The position numbers were made by a program, and so were the translations under genes. The notes below the pieces were generated by a model that saw only the letters and a program-made list of their open reading frames with translations, did no database searches and was not told the DNA's origin. Shown in pieces: positions 51,412-60,766 of a DNA stretch of 64,000 nucleotides; position 1 is the first letter of the stretch; the number at the start of each line of letters is the position of its first letter. This stretch comes from CADEDH01 sp047974625 (lineage in GTDB: Bacteria > Actinomycetota > Acidimicrobiia > Acidimicrobiales > SZUA-35). The stretch spans positions 186,001 to 250,000 of the forward strand of contig JBKECK010000054.1 of assembly GCA_047974625.1 (NCBI GenBank). Reading direction: 5' to 3'.

Positions 51412-52587
51412 ATGACCACGAGCAACGACACGCCCTTCGATCTCACCCAGGTGGACGAGGTTCTCGCCACTACTCGGGCCGTGAGACGACGGCTCGACCT
51501 CACCCGTCCGGTCGACGACCAGGTACTGCTCGACTGCATCGACCTGGCCGAACAGGCACCGACCGGCGGGAATCTGAGTAGTCGGCGCTGGATCGTGGTG
51601 CGCGACCCGTACTACAAGAACCAGCTCGGCGAACTCTACCGGGAGACCGCGGGCGAGTTCATGACCTCCGCCGCCGAGCGGCTGCGTGGGAGCGGTGATC
51701 CGGCCGAGAAGGTGATGGCCTCCTCGGCGTTCCTGGTCGAGCATCTCGCCGAGGTTCCCGCCATCGTGATCCCCACCATCATGGGCCGCCACGACGGCCG
51801 CGGCCGGCCGGGCCTGTTCGACTCGGTCATCCAGGCGGCATGGAGCTTCTGTCTCGCCCTCAGGGCCCGCGGTCTGGGCACCACCTGGGTCACCGCTGCC
51901 CTCCAGGACACCGAACGGGTCAAGACCATCCTCGGGATCCCCGACGAGGTAACTGAGATCGTGCTGCTACCGGTCGCCTACACGATCGGCACCGACTTCA
52001 GCCGCGCCCCCCGCCCTCCTGCCCGTGACGTCACCTTCTTCGACCGCTACGGCACCACCACCGAGCGGGGCCCCGGCGACGGGCTGCGCTTCGCCGACGG
52101 TGTCGGCGCTGTGGCCGAGGTCGACATCGACGCCCCACCGGCAGCGATCTGGCCGCTTGTCACCGACATCAACCTCCCAGCCTCGTTCTCCGACGAGTTC
52201 GCCGGCGCCGACTGGACCACCGGTGAGGGCGGCGTCGGGGCCGTCTTCGTCGGCCGCAACCGCCACGACGCACTCGGCGAATGGACCGTCCCGTGCCATG
52301 TCGACACCTGGAACGAACCAGAGGCGTTCGGATGGTCGACCTCGAACCCCGACGCTCCCGGCGCCACCTGGCGGTTCGACCTGCAGAACCGCCCCGGCGG
52401 CACCCGCCTGAAGTTCAGCTACCACATCGGTCCGGGCCCGAGCGGAACCACGATGGCCATCGAACGTCACCCCGACAAGGAGTCCCGCGTCCTGCGGCGC
52501 CGCATCAACGAGGTCAACGCCAACATGCAGCGGACCGTAGAGGGCATCAAACAGCTGGCCGAGTCGAACCCGCCGGTGTCCGGCTGA
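51412..52587 (+). CDS. Nitroreductase-family protein fused to SRPBCC domain
   Basis: A 391-residue protein. The N-terminal 205 residues are a nitroreductase-type FMN domain (TTRAVRRRLDL, LAEQAPTGGNLSSRRWIVVRD, AAWSFCLALRARGLGTTWVT and a C-terminal LPVAYTIGTDF). From about residue 235 a SRPBCC (polyketide cyclase/START-like) domain follows (VAEVDIDAPPAAIWPLVTDINLPASFSDEF, GWSTSNPDAPGATWRFDL). This second domain usually binds a hydrophobic ligand, so the fusion may deliver a bulky substrate to the flavin. GGGGGAA lies 6 bases before ATG 51412. Confidence 0.87.
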   Translation: MTTSNDTPFDLTQVDEVLATTRAVRRRLDLTRPVDDQVLLDCIDLAEQAPTGGNLSSRRWIVVRDPYYKNQLGELYRETAGEFMTSAAERLRGSGDPAEKVMASSAFLVEHLAEVPAIVIPTIMGRHDGRGRPGLFDSVIQAAWSFCLALRARGLGTTWVTAALQDTERVKTILGIPDEVTEIVLLPVAYTIGTDFSRAPRPPARDVTFFDRYGTTTERGPGDGLRFADGVGAVAEVDIDAPPAAIWPLVTDINLPASFSDEFAGADWTTGEGGVGAVFVGRNRHDALGEWTVPCHVDTWNEPEAFGWSTSNPDAPGATWRFDLQNRPGGTRLKFSYHIGPGPSGTTMAIERHPDKESRVLRRRINEVNANMQRTVEGIKQLAESNPPVSG

Positions 52588-52599
52588 GGCCGGTCGGCC

Positions 52600-53802
52600 T
52601 CATGGCAGCGGGGCCGAGGTCTGCGAGAGCACGTCGTTGACGATCTTGAGGACGTCGTCCTTGGTCTCCGACGGCGATTGGACGTAGACGCCGACCTGCC
52701 AGATGACGTCGGATCGGGTCGGGTCGGGGTAGAAGTGACTGACGTCGAGGGCGTAGAGGCCCTCGGCGTCCGGATCGTACTCGAGGTACGAGGTGGCCCC
52801 TTCGCCGCGGCTGGGGGTGGCCTCACTGGCGAACCACTGCTGCGACAGGGTGGCCTGCTCGGCCTCCCCGCACCCGTTCGGGCACGGCCGCAGGAACACA
52901 GTGGCTCTCTGGGTGACATTGCCGCTGAGCAGGTCACCGACACACACCCATGCGACGGCCTCGGGGATCCCCGTGTCACCGCCGATGCAGTCCCAGTTGT
53001 CCGGGGCACGGAAGGCGAACGGCCAACCGTCGAACGCCATGGTGAAGGTGGCGTCGTTGGGACCGTAGGTGGGCCCGAGGAGGCTCACTGGCGTGGCGGT
53101 CTCGTCGAGGGTGGGCTCGGCGTCGCCGAGCAGGTCGGACGCCGTGGACCCGGCCGAACTGGTGACCGGCGAATCGGTGATCGGGGGGGCGGTGGATGGT
53201 GGGATGGTGGTGGACAGCTCCGGTGTCGACGTGGGCGTGACCGGCACCGTGGTGGCCGAGGTGTCGGTGGCTGCAGTCTCGTCGCCCGACCCGGCGCCGA
53301 TGATCGTGACCATGGCGGCCAGGAACGCCACCACCACGGCGGCAGCCCCCACACCGGTCACGATGAGCTGGAAGGTCCGCCCCGGAAACCGCTGGGGTGG
53401 GGGCCCGAGCGCCCCGCCGACGAAGACGACCAGCGGTGCCAGGTACTCGGCCTCGGCGATCTGGTTCGGACCCACCGACACGGAGGCCGACGCCCGGCCG
53501 ATCTTCGGGGGCACCAGGTACGGCACGTGGACGTCGATCTGGTGGACGCCAGGCGGGACGGGGAACGTAGCCCGCCCCCACGGCACCGTGATCTCCGGCC
53601 CCCCGTCGATCCGGACCTTCGGTTTTAACAGGCCGTAGACAAATGCGAGGGGGTGGTACCGGGTGGTCAGGGCCACGGTTGCGGCCCCTGACACCGGCTG
53701 ACCACCCCACGAGCCGGCGGCTGGGGCGGGCGCCCAGTCGGCAGCCGGGGCGGGCGCCCAGTCGTTGGCCGGGTTGAGGGGTCCGTTCGGTGGTTCGTAC
53801 AT
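52600..53802 (-). CDS. Membrane protein with Ser/Thr/Pro linker, unknown function
   Basis: A 400-residue protein. A Pro/Ala-rich N-terminal tail (repeated DWAPAPAA) leads to a cytosolic domain with VRIDGGPEITVPWGRATFPV and VHQIDVHVPY. One transmembrane helix (TGVGAAAVVVAFLAAMVTI) follows at about residue 155, then a Ser/Thr/Pro-rich linker and an extracytoplasmic domain (NWDCIGGDTG, YLEYDPDAEG) with two Cys pairs. I recognise no family. It ends 13 bases from the nitroreductase stop on the other strand. Confidence 0.7.
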   Translation of the reverse strand: MYEPPNGPLNPANDWAPAPAADWAPAPAAGSWGGQPVSGAATVALTTRYHPLAFVYGLLKPKVRIDGGPEITVPWGRATFPVPPGVHQIDVHVPYLVPPKIGRASASVSVGPNQIAEAEYLAPLVVFVGGALGPPPQRFPGRTFQLIVTGVGAAAVVVAFLAAMVTIIGAGSGDETAATDTSATTVPVTPTSTPELSTTIPPSTAPPITDSPVTSSAGSTASDLLGDAEPTLDETATPVSLLGPTYGPNDATFTMAFDGWPFAFRAPDNWDCIGGDTGIPEAVAWVCVGDLLSGNVTQRATVFLRPCPNGCGEAEQATLSQQWFASEATPSRGEGATSYLEYDPDAEGLYALDVSHFYPDPTRSDVIWQVGVYVQSPSETKDDVLKIVNDVLSQTSAPLP

Positions 53803-53905
53803 CGTGATTCGCCGCCAGGTTCCGGCGGGTGATCTCACCGGCCGGTGGGCCACCGTACCGCACCGCCTCCGGCCGACGGCTTCACCTGGGCCAGCGGCCC
53901 GGACG

Positions 53906-54781
53906 TCACTCCGTGTCGGCGTCCGGGTCGGGGTCCGGGGGCGGGTCCTGTGGTCGCCTGGTCACCAGGGCGGTCAGGAGCATCGCGATGGCGGCGGCGG
54001 TGGCGCGTTCCTCGTCGGAGACGAGGTGTCCGGGGGTGGTGGTGACGATGAAGCGTCCGACGGCGCGGTCACCGACCCCGATGGGCACCTCGAGCTGGGC
54101 GGGAAGCTGGCCGCGGTCGGGGGGGAGGTCGGTGAGGCGGTACATAACCGCGCCGGTGTCGAGCAGTACGGCGGAGCCCCCGCCGTGGTAGCCGGCACGC
54201 CAGCGGCAGCTCCTCGCCCCGAGGACGTCGCCGATGTGGGCAGCGGCCGCCTCGGTCAGCTGGGCCGCCGAGGTGGCCTGGGCGGTGGTCCGCACGAAGG
54301 CGACCAGGTGGTGCAGCTCGTCCTGCCGGATGCGACTGCGCGACGCCGCCCGGGCCAGCCGACTGCTGAGGATGCCGACCACGGCCCCGACGGCCACGAT
54401 CACGATCATGGCAACGACCTCGTCGGGATCCTCGATCGCGAGGCGATAGTGAGGCTGGGTCAGGAGGAAGTCGTAGCTGACGCCGGCCGTCACCGCGGCC
54501 AGGACGGCCGAGCCGGGGGATCCGATAGCGGCCACGACGAGCACGGGAAGCACCAGGAGCAGACCGGTGACCCGGGGGTGGCCTTCCCTGAGCGGGATCA
54601 GCGCGGCCGCGGCGACCACCGGCAGCACCAGGGCGGCCATGTAGGCGACGAGGGTACGGCCGGGGTCGTGAACGGCCCGGTCACCGGGGTGGGAGATCTC
54701 GGGGCGACGCCGCGGTCGGCGCTGGGGCGGACCCTGCGCCAACAACCGGAGACTGCGGTTGAGGGAGGCTTCGAGTCTCAT
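53906..54781 (-). CDS. DUF4118/KdpD-like membrane sensor protein
   Basis: A 291-residue protein. The DUF4118 four-helix membrane domain seen in KdpD is recognisable (VAYMAALVLPVVAAAALIPL, GLLLVLPVLVVAAIGSPGSA, VSYDFLLTQPHYRLAIEDPD, and AMIVIVAVGAVVGILSSRLA). A GAF-like domain follows (LVAFVRTTAQATSAAQLTEAA, then IGVGDRAVGRFIV). The histidine-kinase and ATPase lobes are absent. Its start overlaps the kdpE stop (ATGA), so it is the last gene of the kdp operon. It may tune KdpD signalling, or be a fragment duplicated from kdpD. Confidence 0.78.
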   Translation of the reverse strand: MRLEASLNRSLRLLAQGPPQRRPRRRPEISHPGDRAVHDPGRTLVAYMAALVLPVVAAAALIPLREGHPRVTGLLLVLPVLVVAAIGSPGSAVLAAVTAGVSYDFLLTQPHYRLAIEDPDEVVAMIVIVAVGAVVGILSSRLARAASRSRIRQDELHHLVAFVRTTAQATSAAQLTEAAAAHIGDVLGARSCRWRAGYHGGGSAVLLDTGAVMYRLTDLPPDRGQLPAQLEVPIGVGDRAVGRFIVTTTPGHLVSDEERATAAAIAMLLTALVTRRPQDPPPDPDPDADTE

Positions 54782-55530
54782 GACCGTGCCCCTTCCGGAC
54801 CCCGGTTCCGGGTGTCCTCGGTGGTGGTGTGCTCGAGGCGGTAGCCGATGCCAGGTTCGGTGACGAAGTAGCGGGGCCGGTTCGGGGTGGGCTCGAGCTT
54901 CTTGCGGATCTGGGCCAGGTAGACGCGCAGGTAGTTGGCTTCGTCGTGGTACTGGGGACCCCACACCTCGCGCAGCAGGTCGCGTTGGAGGACGAGCTGA
55001 TCCCGCTGGCGGGCGAGGCAGGCCACCACCCCCCATTCCTTCGGGGTGAGGTGGACGGGCCGGCCGTCCGGTCCGAGGACCCGGCCCCGGGCCAGGTCGA
55101 TGGCGAAGTGGTCGGTTCGTACTACCGGGGCCGGATCGTCGTGGCCGGCCGTGGCCCGGCGGAGCTGGGCCCGGAGCCGAGCAAGCAGCTCGTTCATCCC
55201 GAACGGTTTGGTCACATAGTCGTCGGCGCCCGCATCGAGGGCTTCAACCTTGTCGATCTCGCGGTCGCGCACCGTGAGCACGATGACGGGAACCGTGCTC
55301 CAGCCCCGCAGGCCGTGCAGGACCTCGATGCCGTCGAGCCCCGGAAGCCCGAGGTCGAGGAGGATGAGGTCGGGGTGGTGGTCGGCCACCGCGGTGAGGG
55401 CGGCCGGGCCGTCGCCCGCCTCGACGACGTGGTAGCCGCGGACGGTCAGATTGGTTCGCAGGGCACGGCGGATCTGGGGTTCGTCGTCGACGATAAGCAC
55501 GGTCGGTTCGGCGGGTTCGGTGTCAGCCAT
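54778..55530 (-). CDS. kdpE: Response regulator KdpE
   Basis: An OmpR/PhoB-type response regulator of 250 residues. The receiver domain has the acidic pair VDDEPQ, the phosphoacceptor Asp in LILLDLGLPGLDG, and the switch Thr/Lys (VLTVRD, then VTKPFGMNEL). The winged-helix DNA-binding domain follows (HLTPKEWGVVACLARQRDQLV, then YLRVYLAQIRKKLE, RYFVTEPGIGYRL). It is activated by KdpD under potassium limitation or osmotic stress. Its start overlaps the kdpD stop by 8 bases and its stop overlaps the DUF4118 protein start. Confidence 0.92.
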   Translation of the reverse strand: MADTEPAEPTVLIVDDEPQIRRALRTNLTVRGYHVVEAGDGPAALTAVADHHPDLILLDLGLPGLDGIEVLHGLRGWSTVPVIVLTVRDREIDKVEALDAGADDYVTKPFGMNELLARLRAQLRRATAGHDDPAPVVRTDHFAIDLARGRVLGPDGRPVHLTPKEWGVVACLARQRDQLVLQRDLLREVWGPQYHDEANYLRVYLAQIRKKLEPTPNRPRYFVTEPGIGYRLEHTTTEDTRNRGPEGARS

Positions 55531-58033
55531 GATCGGGCTCGGCCGCGGGAAGGATGATGTCGAGGGTGAGCCCGCCGGCCGGGGTCTCGCTGGGGACGAG
55601 GAGGCCACCCATCGCTTCCACGAAACCCTCCGAGACCGCCAGGCCGAGGCCCACGCCGGGGCCTCGGTCGTCGAGCCGGTTGAAGCCCTGGAAGATGGCC
55701 TCGTACATTGACTTCGGCACGCCGGGCCCGTGGTCGATGACCCGGATCCGGCTCGTGCCCGCCTCGGCGTCGTGGTCGACGGCGAGCTCGACGGGTCCCG
55801 GTGCGTAGCGCGAGGCGTTGAGGAGGAGGTTCTCCAGTACCCGTTCGAGCAGGACCCGGTCGCCCAGGATCCGGGTATCGCCGGGGCCGGTGGCGACGGT
55901 GACGTCGAGGTTGGCCGGTACCGATCGGACGACCTGTTCGAGTAGCTCGGCCGGGTCGATCCCGGTGGCGTTGACGGCAAGGGCGCCCGCTTCGAGCCGG
56001 CTGGCGTCGAGCAGGTTGGTGATGATCCGGTCGAGCCGGTCACCTTCCTCGACGAGGGTGGCCACGAACTCGGTGCGGGCCTCGGTTGGCCAGTCGATGT
56101 CGTCCTGGGCCAGTGAGGAGGCGGCGGCCTTGATCGCGGCTAGGGGTGTGCGAAGGTCGTGGGACACCGAACGCAACAGGGCCGTGCGGAACTGGTCGAT
56201 CTCGGCCAGCGTCCGGGCCTGGGTCTCGGTGTCGACAAGCTCGCTGCGTCGGGCGGCGGTGGCGAGCTGGTCGGCGAAGGCGCGGATGACGAGCTGGTCG
56301 TCGGGGTCGGTGACCTCCGGGGTGTAGACGAGCAACCGGTGGTTGGGCAACTCGATGCGGGCGGCGTCCTCGCCGTCGAGCCGGTCGGTGTCCCCGGCCG
56401 AGGCGGCCCGGGAGGCTCCGTCGGTGATGGCGACGGCGTCGAGTTGAAGGGTGCTCCGCAGCTTGTCGAGCAGCATGGTGACGGCGTCGTCGGACGCGGC
56501 GAGCGAGGCCGCGGACGACGCCAGGGCGTGGGCCAACGCCCGCGTCCGGCGGACCTCCGATTTGCGGAGGGCGAGCCGACCGACCAGGACGGCCACGATC
56601 ACGGCGACGGCGAGGAAGGCCAGAAGGGCGACGACGCTCGACAGCTCGGTGATCCGCAGGGTCCCGTAGGGCTGAGTGAGGACCAGGTTGCCGATGGCGA
56701 ACCCGAGGACGGCGGCCACCACGGCGGGCACGGCACCGCCGATGAGGGCGGTGACCACCACGACCAGTACGTAGGCGGGCAGGACGCCGGGAAGCCCGTT
56801 GTCGTCCCGGAACGGCATGAAGGCCGCGGTGAGCAGGACCGGGCCGATGAGGCCGACCAGCCAGGCCGCGGCCCGGCGCCGGGCCGACAAGGGCGAACTC
56901 CGGGAGGTCGAGCGGGGCGGGCGGGCCACCGGGTCCACGTCGTCGCCGAGGGCGACGACGTGGACGTCGATGTCGGGCGACGCCCGGATGGCCCGGTTGA
57001 TGATCGAGCCCCGGACCAGCCGCTCGTAGCGGGTGGTCCGGCTGGTGCCGAGCACGAGCTGGGTCGCGTTCTCACTGCGGGCGAAGGCCACGAGCTGCTC
57101 GGCCGGATCGTCGCCCACCACCTCGTGGTAGCGGCCCCCCATGCTGCTGAGGAGCCGCCGGTGCGAGGAGATTCGGTCGTCGCCCGAATTGGCGCCGAGC
57201 CCATCGCTACGGCGGACGTGGACGCCGATCAGGTCGGCCCGGGAGCGTTCGGCCATGCGGGCGGCACGACGGATGAGGCGTTCGCCGGACCGAGCCCCGC
57301 TGACGGCCACCACGATGCGTTCGCGGGTCTCCCAGGGTCGCCCGATGCCGTGCTCGCCCCGGTATTCCAGCAGTTCGTCGTCCACCCGGTCCGCCACCCA
57401 CAGCAGGGCGAGCTCGCGCAGGGCCCTGAGGTTGCCCACCCGGAAGTAGTTGCCGAGGGCGGCGTCCACCCGTTCGGGTGGGTAGACGTTGCCGTGCACG
57501 ATCCGTCGCCGGAGGGCCTCGGGGGCCATGTCCACCAGCTCGATCTGGTCGGCCCGGCGGACGACGTCGTCGGGGATGGTCTCGCGTTGTTCGACACCGG
57601 TGATGCCGATCAGGGCGTCGTTGAGGGATTCGAGGTGCTGAATGTTGACCGTGGTGATCACGTCGATTCCGGCGTCGAGCATCTCATCGACGTCGGCCCA
57701 CCGCTTGTCGTGCCGGGATCCGGGGGCATTGGTGTGGGCCATCTCGTCGACGAGGGCCACCTTGGGACGGCGGGCGAGCACGGCGTCGAGGTCCATCTCC
57801 TCCAGGTGGGCCCCCCGGTAGTCGACGATCCGCCTCGGGACGACCTCGAATCCCTCGACCAGGGCCGCGGTCCGTTCCCGGCCGTGGGTCTCGACGACGG
57901 CCACCACCACGTCGGTGCCGCGTTCGAGCCGACGCCGACCCTCCTCGAGCATCTTGAACGTTTTGCCGACGCCCGGCGCGGCCCCGAGGTAGACGCGCAT
58001 CACCCCGCGCCCAGCGGCCCGGCCGCCGGTCAC
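55523..58033 (-). CDS. kdpD: Sensor histidine kinase KdpD
   Basis: An 836-residue sensor kinase in full KdpD layout. The N-terminal KdpD domain has Walker-like GAAPGVGKTFKML. A universal-stress-like domain follows (IVVAVSGARSGERLIRRAARM). DUF4118 with four membrane helices (around residues 395-490) comes next, then a GAF-like part and the HisKA phosphoacceptor in SVSHDLRTPLAAI. The HATPase has NLLLNASRYAPG, DHGPGVP and GLGLAVSEGFVEAMGG. GTG 58033 overlaps the kdpC stop (GTGA). It senses low K+ and controls KdpE. Confidence 0.93.
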   Translation of the reverse strand: MTGGRAAGRGVMRVYLGAAPGVGKTFKMLEEGRRRLERGTDVVVAVVETHGRERTAALVEGFEVVPRRIVDYRGAHLEEMDLDAVLARRPKVALVDEMAHTNAPGSRHDKRWADVDEMLDAGIDVITTVNIQHLESLNDALIGITGVEQRETIPDDVVRRADQIELVDMAPEALRRRIVHGNVYPPERVDAALGNYFRVGNLRALRELALLWVADRVDDELLEYRGEHGIGRPWETRERIVVAVSGARSGERLIRRAARMAERSRADLIGVHVRRSDGLGANSGDDRISSHRRLLSSMGGRYHEVVGDDPAEQLVAFARSENATQLVLGTSRTTRYERLVRGSIINRAIRASPDIDVHVVALGDDVDPVARPPRSTSRSSPLSARRRAAAWLVGLIGPVLLTAAFMPFRDDNGLPGVLPAYVLVVVVTALIGGAVPAVVAAVLGFAIGNLVLTQPYGTLRITELSSVVALLAFLAVAVIVAVLVGRLALRKSEVRRTRALAHALASSAASLAASDDAVTMLLDKLRSTLQLDAVAITDGASRAASAGDTDRLDGEDAARIELPNHRLLVYTPEVTDPDDQLVIRAFADQLATAARRSELVDTETQARTLAEIDQFRTALLRSVSHDLRTPLAAIKAAASSLAQDDIDWPTEARTEFVATLVEEGDRLDRIITNLLDASRLEAGALAVNATGIDPAELLEQVVRSVPANLDVTVATGPGDTRILGDRVLLERVLENLLLNASRYAPGPVELAVDHDAEAGTSRIRVIDHGPGVPKSMYEAIFQGFNRLDDRGPGVGLGLAVSEGFVEAMGGLLVPSETPAGGLTLDIILPAAEPDHG

Positions 58034-58617
58034 GGGCTCCCCGCCGCGGTGTCGAGGGCGAGGTTGAGCTCGAGCACGTTGACGGCGTCATCGCCGAGGA
58101 CCCCAAGCGGTCGGTGGTCGGTATGTTCGTCGACGAGCTCTAGCACGGTCATCACCCCGATACCGCGGGCGGCGGCCACCCGGGGCGCCTGGAGCCGGGC
58201 GTTGGCGGGTGAGATGTCGGGATCGAGCCCGGATCCGGAGGCCGTCACCGCATCGACGGGAACCGGCACACCCTCGGCCAGGCCGTTACGGGCCCGGTAG
58301 TCGGTAACGCGGTCGGTGACCGCCCCGATCAGGTCCGGGTTGGTGGGGCCGAGATTCGAGCCGGCGCTGGAGGCAGCGTCGTACCCGGCGGCGCTGGGCC
58401 GGGGCTCGAAGTACTCGTCGCCGGTGAACGCCTGGCCGATGAGCCGGGAGCCGACCACCGTCCCGTCGACCTCCACGAGCTGCCCGTCAGCCCGGCCGCC
58501 CACGGCGACCTGGGCGAACACGGTCACCGCTAGGGGGTAGATGACACCGAGCACGACCGTCATGACCGCGACGATGCGGAGACTGGCGACGAGCTGTGCC
58601 ACAAATGAGGAACGCAT
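58030..58617 (-). CDS. kdpC: Potassium-transporting ATPase subunit KdpC
   Basis: Catalytic chaperone subunit of 195 residues with a single N-terminal membrane helix (VASLRIVAVMTVVLGVIYPLAV). The periplasmic domain has the usual GSRLIGQAFTGDEYFEPRPSA and GSNLGPTNPDL motifs, VTASGSGLDPDISP, and the C-terminal LELNLAL. ATG 58617 shares one base with the kdpB stop; a GTG at 58620 is an alternative. Complete. Confidence 0.93.
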   Translation of the reverse strand: MRSSFVAQLVASLRIVAVMTVVLGVIYPLAVTVFAQVAVGGRADGQLVEVDGTVVGSRLIGQAFTGDEYFEPRPSAAGYDAASSAGSNLGPTNPDLIGAVTDRVTDYRARNGLAEGVPVPVDAVTASGSGLDPDISPANARLQAPRVAAARGIGVMTVLELVDEHTDHRPLGVLGDDAVNVLELNLALDTAAGSP

Positions 58618-60755
58618 CACGAAACCCCCAGGGCCGAGACGATGATGTCGATGACCTTGATGCCCACGAAGGGGGCGATCAGGCCGCCGAGGCCGTAGAC
58701 GAGCAGGTTCCGACGCAACACCTCGGCCGCGCCGCCGGCCACGAACCGGACGCCCCGCAGGGCGAGCGGGACGAGGGCCACGATGATCAGGGCGTTGAAG
58801 ATGACGGCGGACAGGATCGCCGAACGGGGCGACTCGAGCCGCATGACGTTCAGCTCGTCGAGGGGGAGCAGCACCCCAGCGAACATCGCCGGGATGATGG
58901 CGAAGTACTTGGCGACGTCGTTGGCGATCGAGAAGGTGGTCAGGGCCCCGCGCGTGACCAGGAGTTGCTTGCCGATCTCGACCACGGCGATCAGTTTGGT
59001 CGGATCGGAGTCCAGGTCGACCATGTTGCCGGCCTCCTTGGCCGCCTGGGTGCCGGTGTTCATGGCCACGCCCACGTCGGCCTGGGCGAGGGCGGGGGCG
59101 TCGTTGGTGCCGTCACCGGTCATGGCCACCAGCCGACCGCCCTCCTGTTCCCGCCGGATCAGGGCCAGCTTGTCCTCCGGGGTCGCTTCGGCCAGGAAGT
59201 CGTCCACCCCGGCCTCCGTGGCGATCGCCGCCGCGGTGAGGGGGTTGTCACCGGTAATCATCACCGTACGGATGCCCATCTCGCGCAGCTGGGCGAACCG
59301 TTCGACGAGACCATCCTTGATGACGTCCTTGAGGTGGACCGCGCCGAGCACCTGGTCACGGTCCCCGACGACGAGGGGTGTGCCCCCGCCGCGGGATATC
59401 TCGTCGACCACGGTCACCAGCTCGGGGGGGACGGAGCCGCCGAGCTCCTCGATGTGGCGGCGCATCGTGTCCGCGGCGCCCTTGCGGAGCCGTCGGCCGT
59501 CCGGCAGATCGACCCCCGACATGCGGGTCTGGGCGGTGAACTCAACCAGCTCGGCCCCAGCCGGCAGCTGGGCCCCGGGACGACCGAACCGTTCCTCGGC
59601 CAGCTCAACGATCGACCGTCCCTCGGGGGTCTCGTCCGCCGCGCTCGCGGCGAGCGCGGCGTCGGCCAGCTCGTCGATGTCCACGCCGTGCACCGGGATG
59701 AGGTCGACGGCCCGCCGGTTGCCGTAGGTGATCGTGCCGGTCTTGTCCAACAGGAGGGTCGACACGTCCCCGGACGCCTCGACGGCACGGCCGCTCATCG
59801 CCAACACGTTGCGCTGGACCAGCCGGTCCATCCCGGCGATCCCGATCGCCGACAACAACCCGCCGATGGTCGTGGGGATCAGGGCCACCAGCAGGGCGAC
59901 CAGCACCACGATCTGCTGCTCGGCGCCCGAGAAGATGGCCAGGGGCTGCAACGTCATCACCGCTACCAGGAACACGATCGTCAGCCCGGACAGCAGGATC
60001 GATAGGGCCAACTCGTTCGGCGTGCGCTGCCGTTCGGCCCCCTCCACCAGGGCAATCATGCGGTCCAGGAAGGTCGCGCCCGGCTCAGCGGTGATCTTCA
60101 CCACGATCTCGTCCGACAGCACCCGCGTCCCCCCGGTGACCGCGGAGCGGTCGCCACCGGATTCCCGCACGACGGGCGCCGATTCGCCTGTGATCGCCGA
60201 CTCGTCGATCGTGGCGATCCCCTCCACGATGTCGCCGTCGCCCGGGATGATCTCGCCCGCCGCCACGACGCACAGATCCCCGACGTGGAGTTCGCTGGAG
60301 GCCACCTCCCCGATCGTCCCGTCCGGCCCGCGTCGCCGGGCGACGGTCTCGGATCGGGCCTGCCGTAGGGTGGCGGCCTGGGCCTTGCCACGACCCTCGG
60401 CCATCGCCTCGGCGAAGTTGGCGAACAGCACCGTGAACCAGAGGAACACGGTGATCAGGCCGTTGAACACGTCTGCCGACCGGTCGTCGCCGAGGTCCCG
60501 GAGGAACAGCAGGGTGGTGACCACGCTGCCCACCTCCACGATGAAGATCACCGGATTGCGCACCATGGTGCGCGGGTCGAGCTTGCGGAACGAGTCGACG
60601 ATGGCCGGTCCGACGATGCCGGGGGCGAACACCGACCGCCGGGGCAGGGGGTGCCGATCGCGGGCGCTCTCTCCCGGCGGGCGGTCGGCCGGCTCCTGGA
60701 CCGCCACCGACGCCCCGCCGGTCGGCTCCCCCGAATCGTCGCCGTTGCTGTTCAT
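58617..60755 (-). CDS. kdpB: Potassium-transporting P-type ATPase subunit KdpB
   Basis: A 712-residue P-type ATPase subunit. The phosphorylation motif is DKTGT (LLLDKTGTITYG), TGES lies in ITGESAPV, the hinge is TGDGTNDAPALAQAD, and membrane helices are in the proper order. An extra 40-residue Pro/Ser-rich N-terminus precedes the usual start (LPRRSVFAPG..). ATG 60755 has GAAGGA 9 bases upstream. It hydrolyses ATP to drive K+ uptake through KdpA. Confidence 0.95.
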   Translation of the reverse strand: MNSNGDDSGEPTGGASVAVQEPADRPPGESARDRHPLPRRSVFAPGIVGPAIVDSFRKLDPRTMVRNPVIFIVEVGSVVTTLLFLRDLGDDRSADVFNGLITVFLWFTVLFANFAEAMAEGRGKAQAATLRQARSETVARRRGPDGTIGEVASSELHVGDLCVVAAGEIIPGDGDIVEGIATIDESAITGESAPVVRESGGDRSAVTGGTRVLSDEIVVKITAEPGATFLDRMIALVEGAERQRTPNELALSILLSGLTIVFLVAVMTLQPLAIFSGAEQQIVVLVALLVALIPTTIGGLLSAIGIAGMDRLVQRNVLAMSGRAVEASGDVSTLLLDKTGTITYGNRRAVDLIPVHGVDIDELADAALAASAADETPEGRSIVELAEERFGRPGAQLPAGAELVEFTAQTRMSGVDLPDGRRLRKGAADTMRRHIEELGGSVPPELVTVVDEISRGGGTPLVVGDRDQVLGAVHLKDVIKDGLVERFAQLREMGIRTVMITGDNPLTAAAIATEAGVDDFLAEATPEDKLALIRREQEGGRLVAMTGDGTNDAPALAQADVGVAMNTGTQAAKEAGNMVDLDSDPTKLIAVVEIGKQLLVTRGALTTFSIANDVAKYFAIIPAMFAGVLLPLDELNVMRLESPRSAILSAVIFNALIIVALVPLALRGVRFVAGGAAEVLRRNLLVYGLGGLIAPFVGIKVIDIIVSALGVS

Positions 60756-60766
60756 GTCGTGATCCT

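Noticed and set aside
56159..58300. 713-codon plus-strand frame opposite kdpD
   Set aside because: Same artefact; kdpD has full domain architecture.
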